Below, in pieces: positions 5,325 through 12,262 of a stretch of 12,262 nucleotides of DNA. Origin of the DNA: JAEDES01 sp045649455 (GTDB lineage Bacteria; Bacillota_I; Bacilli_A; RF39; UBA660); NCBI GenBank assembly GCA_045649455.1, contig JAZRPV010000022.1, positions 1 through 12,262 on the forward strand. Direction: 5' to 3'. Below the pieces are notes generated by a model that was not told where the DNA came from, did not search any database, and saw nothing but the letters and a program-made list of their open reading frames with translations. Position 1 is the first letter of the stretch, and the number at the start of each line of letters is the position of its first letter. The translations under genes and the position numbers were made by a program.

Positions 5325-6668
5325 ATGAACCCATCAGAAGGTTTACAAACTGCTTTAAATGAAATAAGAAATACTCTTATTCAAGATAACACTTTGTATC
5401 AAACACAAATACCTTTAGTTGATGATTATACTTCTAGTCAAGTTTACGGACAATCTCTATTAAACTTACCTAGTGATTTAAGAAATAAGTTTATTCAATC
5501 ATTAGTTAATAGAATTGCCTATACTAGGTTCATGATGGATTATTTCGAAAATCCTTTGAAAGAGCTTGCTGGTGATGATCTACCACTAGGAGCAATAGGT
5601 CAAGAGATTTACGTTAATCCAGCAAGAGGAAGAGTTTATGATATCAACGATTTTGCAGGTTTACTTGCTAAATATGAAAGTGATATCAAAGCAGAATATA
5701 CTGAAATCAACTTTGACGTTCAGTATCCAGTAACAATTATAAGAAAGGAATTAGAAAAAGCTTTTGTTTCTTGGGGAGACTTTGAAAGTTTCTTAATGGG
5801 TATATCAACTTCATTATATAATGGAGCTTATATCGATGATTATAAATATACAAAGAGACTTATTACTAATGCTTACCGTTCAAACAGCGTTCAAATGGAA
5901 ACATTTACGTTTGCAGGAAGTACTCCAACAGATAACGAATTAAAAGCGTTAACAGTTTTACTTCGTGAAACTTACTTAAATATGCAAGAACCAGACACTG
6001 CATATAACGCTTGGAAGAAAGTTGGAGGTTATGGAAGAAGTATTATTTCTTGGAGTAAACCAGAAGATATACATGTATTCTTAAGTAATAAACTAGCTTC
6101 ACAACTTGACGTTTCAGTTTTAGCAAACGCTTTCAATGTTGACAAAGCAGCTTTAAAAGGAAAAGTACATTATATCAAGAACTTCGATTTAGTTGATGAT
6201 GACGGACAAGTTCAATTTGACGGATCAAACATTATTGCATTTATCTGTGATAGAAGATGGTTTAAAATACGTTCAAAAGATATGTTTATGGACGAGTTCT
6301 ATAATGCTAATAACCGTAGTTGGCAATCATATCTTAACGTTATTAAATCATACTGCTACTCAATGTTTGCAAATGGTTATATGATCGTTAAAGCAGAACC
6401 AACATTAAATATTTCAAGTATGGTATTTAATGAAACTGCTCCAGAAGTAACAGCAGACGAAAAAATCACTTTAACACTTACAACAACACCATTCCCTGCA
6501 ACTCAAACAGTTACATTTACTTCAGGAACAGTTGCTAAAGCTACTGTTGAAAAAATAGATAATAGAACAGTTGAAGTTACAGGTGTAGCTGCTGGTTCAA
6601 GCGTTATTACAGCAACTGCTGGAAACGTTACAGCAACAGTTACAGTTACAGTTAACGCAGCTGATTAA
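5325..6668 (+). CDS. Major capsid protein (phi29 gp8-like, with C-terminal Ig-like BIG2 domain)
   Basis: This is a 447-residue protein; phi29 gp8 has 448. It forms the head shell (HK97-type fold in phi29). The first ~360 residues contain the shell domain, with segments such as NPLKELAGDDLPLGAIGQEI (76-95), QYPVTIIRKELEKAFVSWGDF (133-153) and CDRRWFKIRSKDMFMDEFYN (308-327). Residues about 372-444 are Thr/Val/Ala-rich beta repeats with the BIG2 signature (LTTTPFPA..., then VEVTGVAAGSSVITATAGN), as in gp8. There it decorates the capsid surface. The start ATG 5325 follows AAAGGAGAG. Codon choice is more C-rich than neighbouring genes in places (AAC, TTC), as expected for the most highly translated gene. 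It sits between the scaffold and tail-knob genes, in phi29 order. Confidence 0.93.
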   Translation: MNPSEGLQTALNEIRNTLIQDNTLYQTQIPLVDDYTSSQVYGQSLLNLPSDLRNKFIQSLVNRIAYTRFMMDYFENPLKELAGDDLPLGAIGQEIYVNPARGRVYDINDFAGLLAKYESDIKAEYTEINFDVQYPVTIIRKELEKAFVSWGDFESFLMGISTSLYNGAYIDDYKYTKRLITNAYRSNSVQMETFTFAGSTPTDNELKALTVLLRETYLNMQEPDTAYNAWKKVGGYGRSIISWSKPEDIHVFLSNKLASQLDVSVLANAFNVDKAALKGKVHYIKNFDLVDDDGQVQFDGSNIIAFICDRRWFKIRSKDMFMDEFYNANNRSWQSYLNVIKSYCYSMFANGYMIVKAEPTLNISSMVFNETAPEVTADEKITLTLTTTPFPATQTVTFTSGTVAKATVEKIDNRTVEVTGVAAGSSVITATAGNVTATVTVTVNAAD

Positions 6669-6678
6669 TAAAAAATCC

Positions 6679-6716
6679 AAATAGGGATTAGGGATTAATA
6701 CCCTAGTCTCTATTTT
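6679..6716 (+). terminator. Terminator-like hairpin after the capsid gene
   Basis: The left arm (6680-6693) and right arm (6701-6714) form 14 consecutive pairs, two of them G-U, around a seven-base loop. A-rich sequence lies upstream and TTTTATTA overlaps and follows the right arm. It would reduce transcription past the capsid gene, giving capsid more mRNA than the tail genes, and may protect the capsid mRNA 3' end. Confidence 0.7.
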
Positions 6717-6729
6717 ATTATAATGAAAG
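6717..6729 (+). promoter_or_regulatory. Candidate promoter -10 region upstream of the tail-knob gene
   Basis: ATTATAATGAAAG (TATAAT at 6719-6724) is identical over 13 bases to the -10 region of the scaffold promoter (4881-4893). Its -35 region falls inside the hairpin (TAATAC at 6696-6701) and is poor. Part of the identity serves as ribosome binding site (GAAAGGAG) for the gene at 6740, so promoter activity is uncertain. Confidence 0.35.
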
Positions 6730-6739
6730 GAGAATAAAT

Positions 6740-8422
6740 ATGTTAATAACTCCAAACTCAAGAATAATACTATTAAAAAATCCTATTGAAATGGATTATA
6801 TGAACGAACTAACCTTCTCAAATGCAACTACTCAATATAACTATTTTTATAATTTACCAAAGTTAGAATGTAGTAATGCAACTTATCAAAGAAAAGAAGG
6901 TGTTGTAAGGTTTCCTACTGATTCAGAACTAAACGGTGTTACCTATGAAGATTTAATACAATATAATTATTGTATGTATCAAAATACTGCTTGGGACAAT
7001 AAATGGTTTTACGCTTTCGTTAAAGGTGTTACATTCGATAATCCTGGAATGTGTTACGTTGAACTTGAAACAGACGTATGGCAAACTTGGCAATTTGATA
7101 TCACTTATAAAAAATGTTTCGTTGAAAGAGAACATGTTAACGATGATACAGTAGGCCTTCATACTTTATCTGAAGGACTAGATACAGGAGACTTTGTTAT
7201 TAATGAATGTGATGAGTTTACTAGAATGGATTTAGTTAATACGTATATTGGTGTTACACGTCCACAAAACGGACTACCTGGAAGTGGAAGTACTGGTTAT
7301 TACGGACAAACTATGAATAATTTATATTCTGGTTTAACTTACTTTATGTTTCAAGATAACGTAGAAGCAGGTAAGTTTATTAAAGGTTATGATCGTACAG
7401 GACATGGAGATAATATAGCAACTGTCTTTGTTTTACCACAAGCTTTATATAATCCTACAAGTTTAGATACTTTAACGATTAAATATGATGGTGACGACAC
7501 AGCAGCAACTGTTGAAACTTGTCAAGGTAAAAGAGTTCCTGATCTATCAATACCAGTTGAAATAATTAGAAAAACAATTTCAAGAAATAGTACGTTAAAT
7601 GGTTACGCTCCAAAGAATAATAAATTATTTACTGGAGAGTTTAATTATTTATATATTACTAATAACGCAGGTACAGATGTTAAATATAATTATGAGGACT
7701 TTGTAAGTACTCCACACTTTAAAATAGATGGTATTATAACTGTCGGAGGAAGCATTAAATTAATGCCTACAAACTATAAGAAATATGATTGTTGGAATAT
7801 TACAGGACGTTATAGTTGGAGTGAATATTGTTATGGAATAAGTTGTGGTAAATACCCTACATGTTCTTGGAATAATGACGCTTACACTAACTGGTTAACA
7901 CAAAACGCAACTAACTTTTTAGTAGAAGATATTAAGTTCGGTTATAGTCAATTTAGCCCAACACCTAATGAAGAAAATCCGTCTAGTGCAGCAAATTTTA
8001 CTGAACGTGGTAGTGAAATACTTGTTAATAGTATCGGTCATTATTTAGATAGAATGGCTCTTAAAAAATCTTATTCTTATGTACCAGTTCAAGCTAAAGG
8101 AAGTATAAACTCTGGAGATATTACTTTATCTGAAGGTGCAATAGGTTTCTGGTATTATAAAATGAGTATAAAATATGAATATGCAAAAATAATTGATGAC
8201 TTCTTTAGTATGTTCGGTTATAAAGTAAATGAATTAAAAATACCTAATATTACAGGACGTACTAATTGGAATTATGTAAAAACTTTAGGTTGTAATATAA
8301 TAGGAAATATACCTCAAGGAGATATTGATAAAATTAAAAATATGTTTAATAAAGGTGTTACATTATGGCATAATCCTAATACATTCTTGGATTATTCACA
8401 AAATAACACTATAGTTACATAG
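6740..8422 (+). CDS. Tail knob protein (phi29 gp9-like)
   Basis: This 560-residue protein corresponds to phi29 gp9 (599 residues), the hexameric tail tube/knob. Shared features include the early QYNYF segment (32-36) and FQ/YQN..W.NKWFYAFV (79-94). Others are VELETDVWQTWQFDI...CFVEREHV (107-133) and the C-terminal block IIDDFFSMFGYKVN (484-497), NYVKTLGCNIIGNIP (511-525) and FNKGVTLWHNP (536-546). The last block closely parallels the gp9 C-terminus. In phi29 a long hydrophobic Gly/Ala-rich loop (residues about 417-491) forms a membrane pore for genome entry. The equivalent region here (about 390-460) is polar and has no such stretch. The start ATG 6740 follows AAAGGAG. It lies 12 bases upstream of the connector gene. 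Confidence 0.92.
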   Translation: MLITPNSRIILLKNPIEMDYMNELTFSNATTQYNYFYNLPKLECSNATYQRKEGVVRFPTDSELNGVTYEDLIQYNYCMYQNTAWDNKWFYAFVKGVTFDNPGMCYVELETDVWQTWQFDITYKKCFVEREHVNDDTVGLHTLSEGLDTGDFVINECDEFTRMDLVNTYIGVTRPQNGLPGSGSTGYYGQTMNNLYSGLTYFMFQDNVEAGKFIKGYDRTGHGDNIATVFVLPQALYNPTSLDTLTIKYDGDDTAATVETCQGKRVPDLSIPVEIIRKTISRNSTLNGYAPKNNKLFTGEFNYLYITNNAGTDVKYNYEDFVSTPHFKIDGIITVGGSIKLMPTNYKKYDCWNITGRYSWSEYCYGISCGKYPTCSWNNDAYTNWLTQNATNFLVEDIKFGYSQFSPTPNEENPSSAANFTERGSEILVNSIGHYLDRMALKKSYSYVPVQAKGSINSGDITLSEGAIGFWYYKMSIKYEYAKIIDDFFSMFGYKVNELKIPNITGRTNWNYVKTLGCNIIGNIPQGDIDKIKNMFNKGVTLWHNPNTFLDYSQNNTIVT

Positions 8423-8434
8423 GAAGGAGTAAAA

Positions 8435-9424
8435 ATGAAAAGAAATAAGAATGGAAACTATAAGTTTACTGACAGTATGGAATTAAATAACTCCACTTAC
8501 CTTGATTATTTATCACGCTTTAGAAGAATAGCTTTATCTATGTTTGAATGGGTAAACCTTCCTAAAAGTATGAACGCAAGATATCTTGAATTATGTTTAT
8601 ACTTTAACGGAAAAGCAGCTCTTTTAAAAGATAAGAAATATGGATTTATTAATACCAAATGTGCTGGAAATGGTTATATTAATATTTATGGTTTACCAAC
8701 AAAATTAAATTGTTTTAGTTATGATTTTAACAGTATGAGAACTTTATATACTGGATTAAATCCTATGCTAACAGAAAAAGATTTAGAAAAGAAAGAATAT
8801 GAAGAATGTATTTTAGTTCAAAACAACTGGGAAGCTTTACCTACAGCTTCAAGTATGGAACTTTACGCATGGAGGCTTTTTGAAGCTCAACGTACTTGTG
8901 ACGTGAATATTATAGCCCAAAAAACGCCAGTATTATTAATAGCTGATGAAAAACAAAGACTTTTCCTAGAAAACTTATACCAGCAATATAATGGAAATCA
9001 ACCGTTTATTTTTGGAGATAAAGATCAACTAGGAGAAAATACTATTCGTTGTATTAATACTCAAGCTCCATACGTTGCAGATAAAATAACAGAATATAAA
9101 AAAGAAATCTGGAACGAAGCTCTTACTTATTTAGGTGTTAATAATATAATGTTAGAGAAAAAAGAAAGACTTGTTACAGACGAAGCTAATAGTAATAATG
9201 AACTAATAAACTTAAACCTTCAATCTTTTCTAGCTCCTAGACAAGAAGCTTGTAGACAATTTAATGAAAAGTACGGATTTACTGGAACTGATAAAGAAAT
9301 TAGTGTTAGAGTACGATCTGACTTATATAATATCATTAAAAGAGAAATGTCTACAACTAGAGAATTAATGAATAATTTAGAAAAAGAAGAAACAGAAAAA
9401 GAGGAGGTAGAAGTAAATGAGTAA
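8435..9424 (+). CDS. Upper collar / connector (portal) protein, phi29 gp10-like
   Basis: This is a 329-residue protein; phi29 gp10 is 309. Twelve copies form the portal at the head vertex, through which DNA is packaged and ejected, and it docks the tail. Recognisable segments parallel gp10. They are LSMFEWVNLPKSMNARYLE (34-52), NIIAQKTPVLLIADEKQRLFL (about 159-179), YQQYNGNQPFIFG (182-194), APYVADKITEYKKEIWNEALTYLGVNN (about 212-238) and LEKKERLVTDEANSNNE (240-256). The C-terminal 20 residues are an acidic/Lys tail. The start ATG 8435 has the strong site GGAAGGAG. The gene ends with an 8-base overlap into the lower-collar gene, so the two are translationally coupled. It appears complete with no anomaly. 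Confidence 0.94.
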   Translation: MKRNKNGNYKFTDSMELNNSTYLDYLSRFRRIALSMFEWVNLPKSMNARYLELCLYFNGKAALLKDKKYGFINTKCAGNGYINIYGLPTKLNCFSYDFNSMRTLYTGLNPMLTEKDLEKKEYEECILVQNNWEALPTASSMELYAWRLFEAQRTCDVNIIAQKTPVLLIADEKQRLFLENLYQQYNGNQPFIFGDKDQLGENTIRCINTQAPYVADKITEYKKEIWNEALTYLGVNNIMLEKKERLVTDEANSNNELINLNLQSFLAPRQEACRQFNEKYGFTGTDKEISVRVRSDLYNIIKREMSTTRELMNNLEKEETEKEEVEVNE

Positions 9425-10112
9425 ATATACTTTTGAATTAAGAGAGTTATTTGAACCAATAAAATGGAAACCTCCAATTTATACAAGAAGTCAAGTTGAA
9501 AACTTCTTTAAAGATTATGAGTTAAGTGATTATTTAACGCAAGATCAAATAGACGTTATAAATGAAGCAGGTATCTGGAATAAAGACAAACTAGCTCGTA
9601 AAATAGTAGATCACTATTACATGAGAGAAAGTGGACTTGAAACAATTGGATTATTTAAACACTATGCTAAAGTATTAATGCAAGAATTAATGGAAGAATA
9701 TTTACCTCTTATTTACTCGGCAAGTATTAATTATGATCCACTTGTTAACGTTGATTATACCGAAACATTTAATCGTTCTGCAGATAATACAGGAGAAAGT
9801 AATTCAAGTTCTAGTAATTCTTCAAGTGGTTTAGTAGTAGGTTCTAATACTCCACAAGGACAAATAACTAAAGCAGGAATACTAGCTGGTAATTATGCTT
9901 CAAGTACAAGTGCTAACGAAAACGAAGCAACTATAAGTGATACAACTACAACTGAAGGAAATACTACTGAAGAATATACAAAAAGAGTTAAAGGTAATTC
10001 AGGTGTTTCTGCAACAGCTCAAAAAATGGTACTTCAATATCGTGAAAATATAATTGCTATTGATCGTAAAATTATTAATGAATTAGATATATTATTTATG
10101 GGATTATACTAA
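9417..10112 (+). CDS. Lower collar protein (phi29 gp11-like)
   Basis: This 231-residue protein is shorter than phi29 gp11 (293 residues). It joins connector to tail knob and carries the appendages. N-terminal features are LFEPIKWKPPIYTRSQVENFF (11-31), LARKIVDHYYMRESGLETIGLFKHYAKVLMQELM (about 58-91, including the HYY.RE.G.ET signature) and YLPLIYSASINYDPL. A low-complexity Ser/Asn/Thr region (about 118-190) contains VVGSNTPQGQI, comparable to the 'DTPQG' element of gp11. The end is YTKRVKGNSGVSATAQKMVLQYRENIIAIDRKIINELDILFMGLY, matching the gp11 C-terminus in character. The ribosome binding site is GAGGAGG, inside the connector gene. The missing ~60 residues relative to phi29 appear to be in the N-terminal half. 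Confidence 0.88.
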   Translation: MSKYTFELRELFEPIKWKPPIYTRSQVENFFKDYELSDYLTQDQIDVINEAGIWNKDKLARKIVDHYYMRESGLETIGLFKHYAKVLMQELMEEYLPLIYSASINYDPLVNVDYTETFNRSADNTGESNSSSSNSSSGLVVGSNTPQGQITKAGILAGNYASSTSANENEATISDTTTTEGNTTEEYTKRVKGNSGVSATAQKMVLQYRENIIAIDRKIINELDILFMGLY

Positions 10113-10118
10113 AAAATA

Positions 10119-10127
10119 TGGTATAAT
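10119..10127 (+). promoter_or_regulatory. Candidate extended -10 promoter before the appendage gene
   Basis: TGGTATAAT is an exact TGnTATAAT match in the 35-base gap before ATG 10148. The -35 position shows only TGGGAT (10099-10104). It could give the appendage gene its own transcription, but such a match is not rare in AT-rich DNA. Confidence 0.4.
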
Positions 10128-10147
10128 AAAGATAAGGAGATGATTAT

Positions 10148-12172
10148 ATGAATAATAATTTAAAACCTGTTACTACACTTCCTCCATTTAAGAGATTATG
10201 TATGTCAATAGGTGAACTTCCTACAAGTTATTTAGAAACAATGTCTTATTATGAAATGTTAGTATGGTTTACTGAATATATGAAAAATACAGTAATACCT
10301 ACAATAAATAATAATGGTGAAGCTGTATCTGAACTACAAGGTTTATATATACAACTTCATGACTACGTAGAAAATTACTTTGAAAATTTAGACGTTCAAA
10401 CAGAAATTAATAAAAAACTTGATGAAATGGCTGATAATGGAACTTTAACACAATTAATTAAAAATTATGTTGATCCTATTTATCAAAGTTATGAAACTGA
10501 AATCAATAATGAAATTAGTACTTTTAAAAATAATGTTAATACACAATTAGTTGATATGAACGCTAGAGTTGAAGCTGCTACAAGTGGCTCTCCTTTAGTT
10601 GCTTCAAGTACAAGTGAAATGACAGAGACAGATCGTGTTTATGTAAATACTACTGACGGCAAATGGTATTATTATGATGGTGATAGTTGGGAGATAGGAG
10701 GAACTTATCAAGCTACAGAAGATAGTAATACAGTATTAATTTTACAAAACGAAGTTAATTATTTAAAAAACTTTACTGATAAACTAGAATACGATCCAGA
10801 TGACTTTGAACTTGGAGGTATTCGTACAAATGGTATGAACTACGATGAAGGAACTTATCAATATGGAGTAAGAACAACAGGATTTTTTAGTACTGCAGGA
10901 CTTGCTCCAGGTACAACTATTAAAATAGCTGAAGGTTATGAGGTAAATGTTTATTATTATAATGATGATAGTTTAGTTTATGCTTCATTTAATAGTCTTG
11001 CTGGTTGGCAAGAAGGTAGTTATCAATTAGATACTTCTGGAACTAATTATTATTATCGTTTATTAATTAGAAAGAAAAATGTAAGTACGACAGCTGACGT
11101 TAATACATTCGTATCTAAAATATATATTGATACTTCATGCGAATTATTTGATCGTATAAATGAAAACACTGATAATATAGAAAAGATTTTAGACGAAGAT
11201 ATTCCAGATTATTGGAAAACATATCTAGACGCTAAACTTGATGATATTAATGAGGCTATTTATGATATCGGTAATCATGGTGACTATTTCGGTTTCTTCA
11301 CTGATTATCATGTATCTCAAAGTAGTGAAAATACTCATAAAATATTAAAATATTTAACTGATAATACTTTATTAAAGAAATATATTAATAATGGTGATAT
11401 CTTAAATACTCATACTAAAGAACAAGCTATTGATTTATTAAATAAGTTTAATTATAAGTTTAGAAATATAAATCTATTAAATGTTGTTGGTAATCATGAT
11501 TTTAACCCGTATGCTAATGATCCTGGAGACAGACTTACTCTTGAAGAATTATACCCTTTATTATTTAAGAAATATGAAGAAAGTTATATTAAATTAAATA
11601 AAGATTGTTATTATTACTTTGATAATGAAGCTATGAAAATAAGATATATTATGTTAGATACAAAAAGTCAAGATGCTGATATTAGAGAAGATGGTGATCA
11701 ATTAAATTGGTTAGTTAATACACTTGCAACAGTACCAGAAGGTTACGGTGTTATCGGTGTTACACATATCTTCTTTGGAGGTGTTGATGAAAACTATGAA
11801 GGTACTATTACTTCTACAAGTAGAGTTATAAGAAATATCTTTAATGGTTATAATACTAAAACTTCTGGAAGTACTAATACTGGTTATGTAACAATACCTT
11901 ATGATTTTACTAATGCAAACGGTGAAATGATATGTTTACTAACAGGTCATATACATAATGATTATTCTTTAGAAGCTGAAGGCTACCCTATTATTTGTAC
12001 CCAATGTGACGCTTACGGAGGTTCAAATCAAAATCCTGCTGTTACAAGAAGTTTAGGTGATTATACAGAAGATATTATAGATTTATTCTTTATTGATACA
12101 ACAGCTAAAACAATTAAAACTATAAGAATTGGTGCTGGTAGTGATAGATCATTCACTTATGGAACTGAATAA
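10148..12172 (+). CDS. Preneck appendage / tail fibre with C-terminal calcineurin-type metallophosphoesterase
   Basis: This 674-residue protein sits in the phi29 gene 12 position (receptor-binding appendage). Residues about 10-100 form a conserved-looking virion anchor: LPPFKRLCMSIGELPTSYLE, then YYEMLVWFTEYMKNTVIPTINNN and a helical YVENYFENLDVQTEINKKLDEM. A coiled-coil-like spacer follows (about 105-145), then a Tyr/Gly-rich beta region (160-330, with KWYYYDGDSWE). The catalytic domain (about 375-660) has the full metallophosphoesterase set: D386 and H388 (TDYH), D417 (NNGD), N449-H450-D451 (GNHD), H540 (VTHI), and H601 and H603 (GHIH). These ligands normally bind two metal ions and hydrolyse phosphomono- or diesters. 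A surface phosphodiester such as teichoic acid or a phosphate-containing capsule is the likely substrate; this is inference. The start follows AAGGAGATG. Both halves are complete. Confidence 0.9.
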   Translation: MNNNLKPVTTLPPFKRLCMSIGELPTSYLETMSYYEMLVWFTEYMKNTVIPTINNNGEAVSELQGLYIQLHDYVENYFENLDVQTEINKKLDEMADNGTLTQLIKNYVDPIYQSYETEINNEISTFKNNVNTQLVDMNARVEAATSGSPLVASSTSEMTETDRVYVNTTDGKWYYYDGDSWEIGGTYQATEDSNTVLILQNEVNYLKNFTDKLEYDPDDFELGGIRTNGMNYDEGTYQYGVRTTGFFSTAGLAPGTTIKIAEGYEVNVYYYNDDSLVYASFNSLAGWQEGSYQLDTSGTNYYYRLLIRKKNVSTTADVNTFVSKIYIDTSCELFDRINENTDNIEKILDEDIPDYWKTYLDAKLDDINEAIYDIGNHGDYFGFFTDYHVSQSSENTHKILKYLTDNTLLKKYINNGDILNTHTKEQAIDLLNKFNYKFRNINLLNVVGNHDFNPYANDPGDRLTLEELYPLLFKKYEESYIKLNKDCYYYFDNEAMKIRYIMLDTKSQDADIREDGDQLNWLVNTLATVPEGYGVIGVTHIFFGGVDENYEGTITSTSRVIRNIFNGYNTKTSGSTNTGYVTIPYDFTNANGEMICLLTGHIHNDYSLEAEGYPIICTQCDAYGGSNQNPAVTRSLGDYTEDIIDLFFIDTTAKTIKTIRIGAGSDRSFTYGTE

Positions 12173-12262
12173 TTAATATAAGTAAAAGAACTTAACGATC
12201 TAGAGGTTGCTCTCGTGGTGCTGGTGATACTGGTGTCACTTGGGGAACTTCTTCTTCTAGAG
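12173..12262. other. 3' flank with GC-rich segment and TCTAGAG repeat; no complete gene
   Basis: No start-to-stop gene is visible in these 90 bases. Bases 12196-12262 are about 51% G+C, far above the rest. TCTAGAG occurs at 12199-12205 and again at the window's last seven bases, 57 bases (19 codons) apart. One + frame reads SRGCSRGAGDTGVTWGTSSS and continues, but it has no start codon after the in-frame TAA at 12193. A weak hairpin (GTGATAC/GTGTCAC, about 12223-12238) is present. Confidence 0.5.

Noticed and set aside
6193..6384. 63-residue ORF inside the capsid gene
   Set aside because: It overlaps well-supported capsid coding sequence in another frame, with no ribosome binding site and implausible composition.
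6953..7162. Reverse-strand ORF inside the tail-knob gene
   Set aside because: Antisense shadow of a conserved gene. All other genes are on the + strand and no promoter or ribosome binding site was seen.
9220..9486. Reverse-strand ORF across the connector/lower-collar junction
   Set aside because: It is antisense to two well-supported genes and its Ser/Leu-rich product reflects complement of Lys/Glu codons.
1..12262. Inverted terminal repeats marking a complete linear genome
   Set aside because: The first bases and the reverse complement of the last bases do not match, the first gene is truncated, and no packaging ATPase is present.
1..12262. CRISPR array or diversity-generating retroelement
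   Set aside because: No regularly spaced direct repeats, no reverse transcriptase motif and no variable-repeat pair were seen.

Overview
The window is most of a small, AT-rich, lytic podovirus genome of the phi29 type (protein-primed DNA replication, short non-contractile tail). The evidence is a complete phi29-like family B DNA polymerase, a terminal-protein candidate directly upstream of it, and the gene run scaffold, major capsid with Ig-like domain, tail knob, connector, lower collar, appendage. This run matches phi29 genes 7-8-9-10-11-12 in order and roughly in length. The low GC content, strong AGGAGG-type ribosome binding sites and a murein-hydrolase lysis cassette point to a low-GC Gram-positive (Bacillota) host, plausibly a gut species. 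TGA is used as a stop and Trp is TGG, so the genetic code is standard. Every gene reads on the + strand.

Layout: (1) 1-3110, replication: a 5'-truncated putative ssDNA-binding protein ending in a terminator-like hairpin, a small unknown protein, the terminal-protein candidate and the DNA polymerase. (2) 3125-4863, lysis: a small one-helix membrane protein, an r1t-type holin, a stand-alone SH3-like wall-binding protein and an M23 endopeptidase. The peptidase gene is split by a 267-base group I intron (4315-4581) at the codon boundary just before its HxH zinc/catalytic motif. (3) 4860-6739: a full-consensus sigma-A promoter, the scaffold gene, three tandem hairpins, the major capsid gene and a terminator-like hairpin. 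(4) 6740-12172: tail knob, connector, lower collar, and a 674-residue appendage whose C-terminal half is a calcineurin-type metallophosphoesterase. (5) 12173-12262: a short tail with a GC-rich segment unlike the rest of the window.

How it works together: the terminal protein and polymerase replicate a linear genome. The consensus promoter inside the end of the lysis cassette should drive scaffold and capsid synthesis. Knob, connector, collar and appendage form the portal and tail. Holin and peptidase release progeny, and the peptidase can only be made after RNA splicing. No packaging ATPase (gp16 type) is visible, and no inverted terminal repeat can be matched between the two window ends, so the window is probably not the complete genome.

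The most notable item is the compact intron. All of its core helices can be drawn from the sequence. Both P2 and P9 end in GAAA tetraloops, and P5 and P8, their expected docking partners, carry the same 18-nucleotide element. Second is the metallophosphoesterase-bearing appendage in place of a phi29 gp12-type beta-helix depolymerase.
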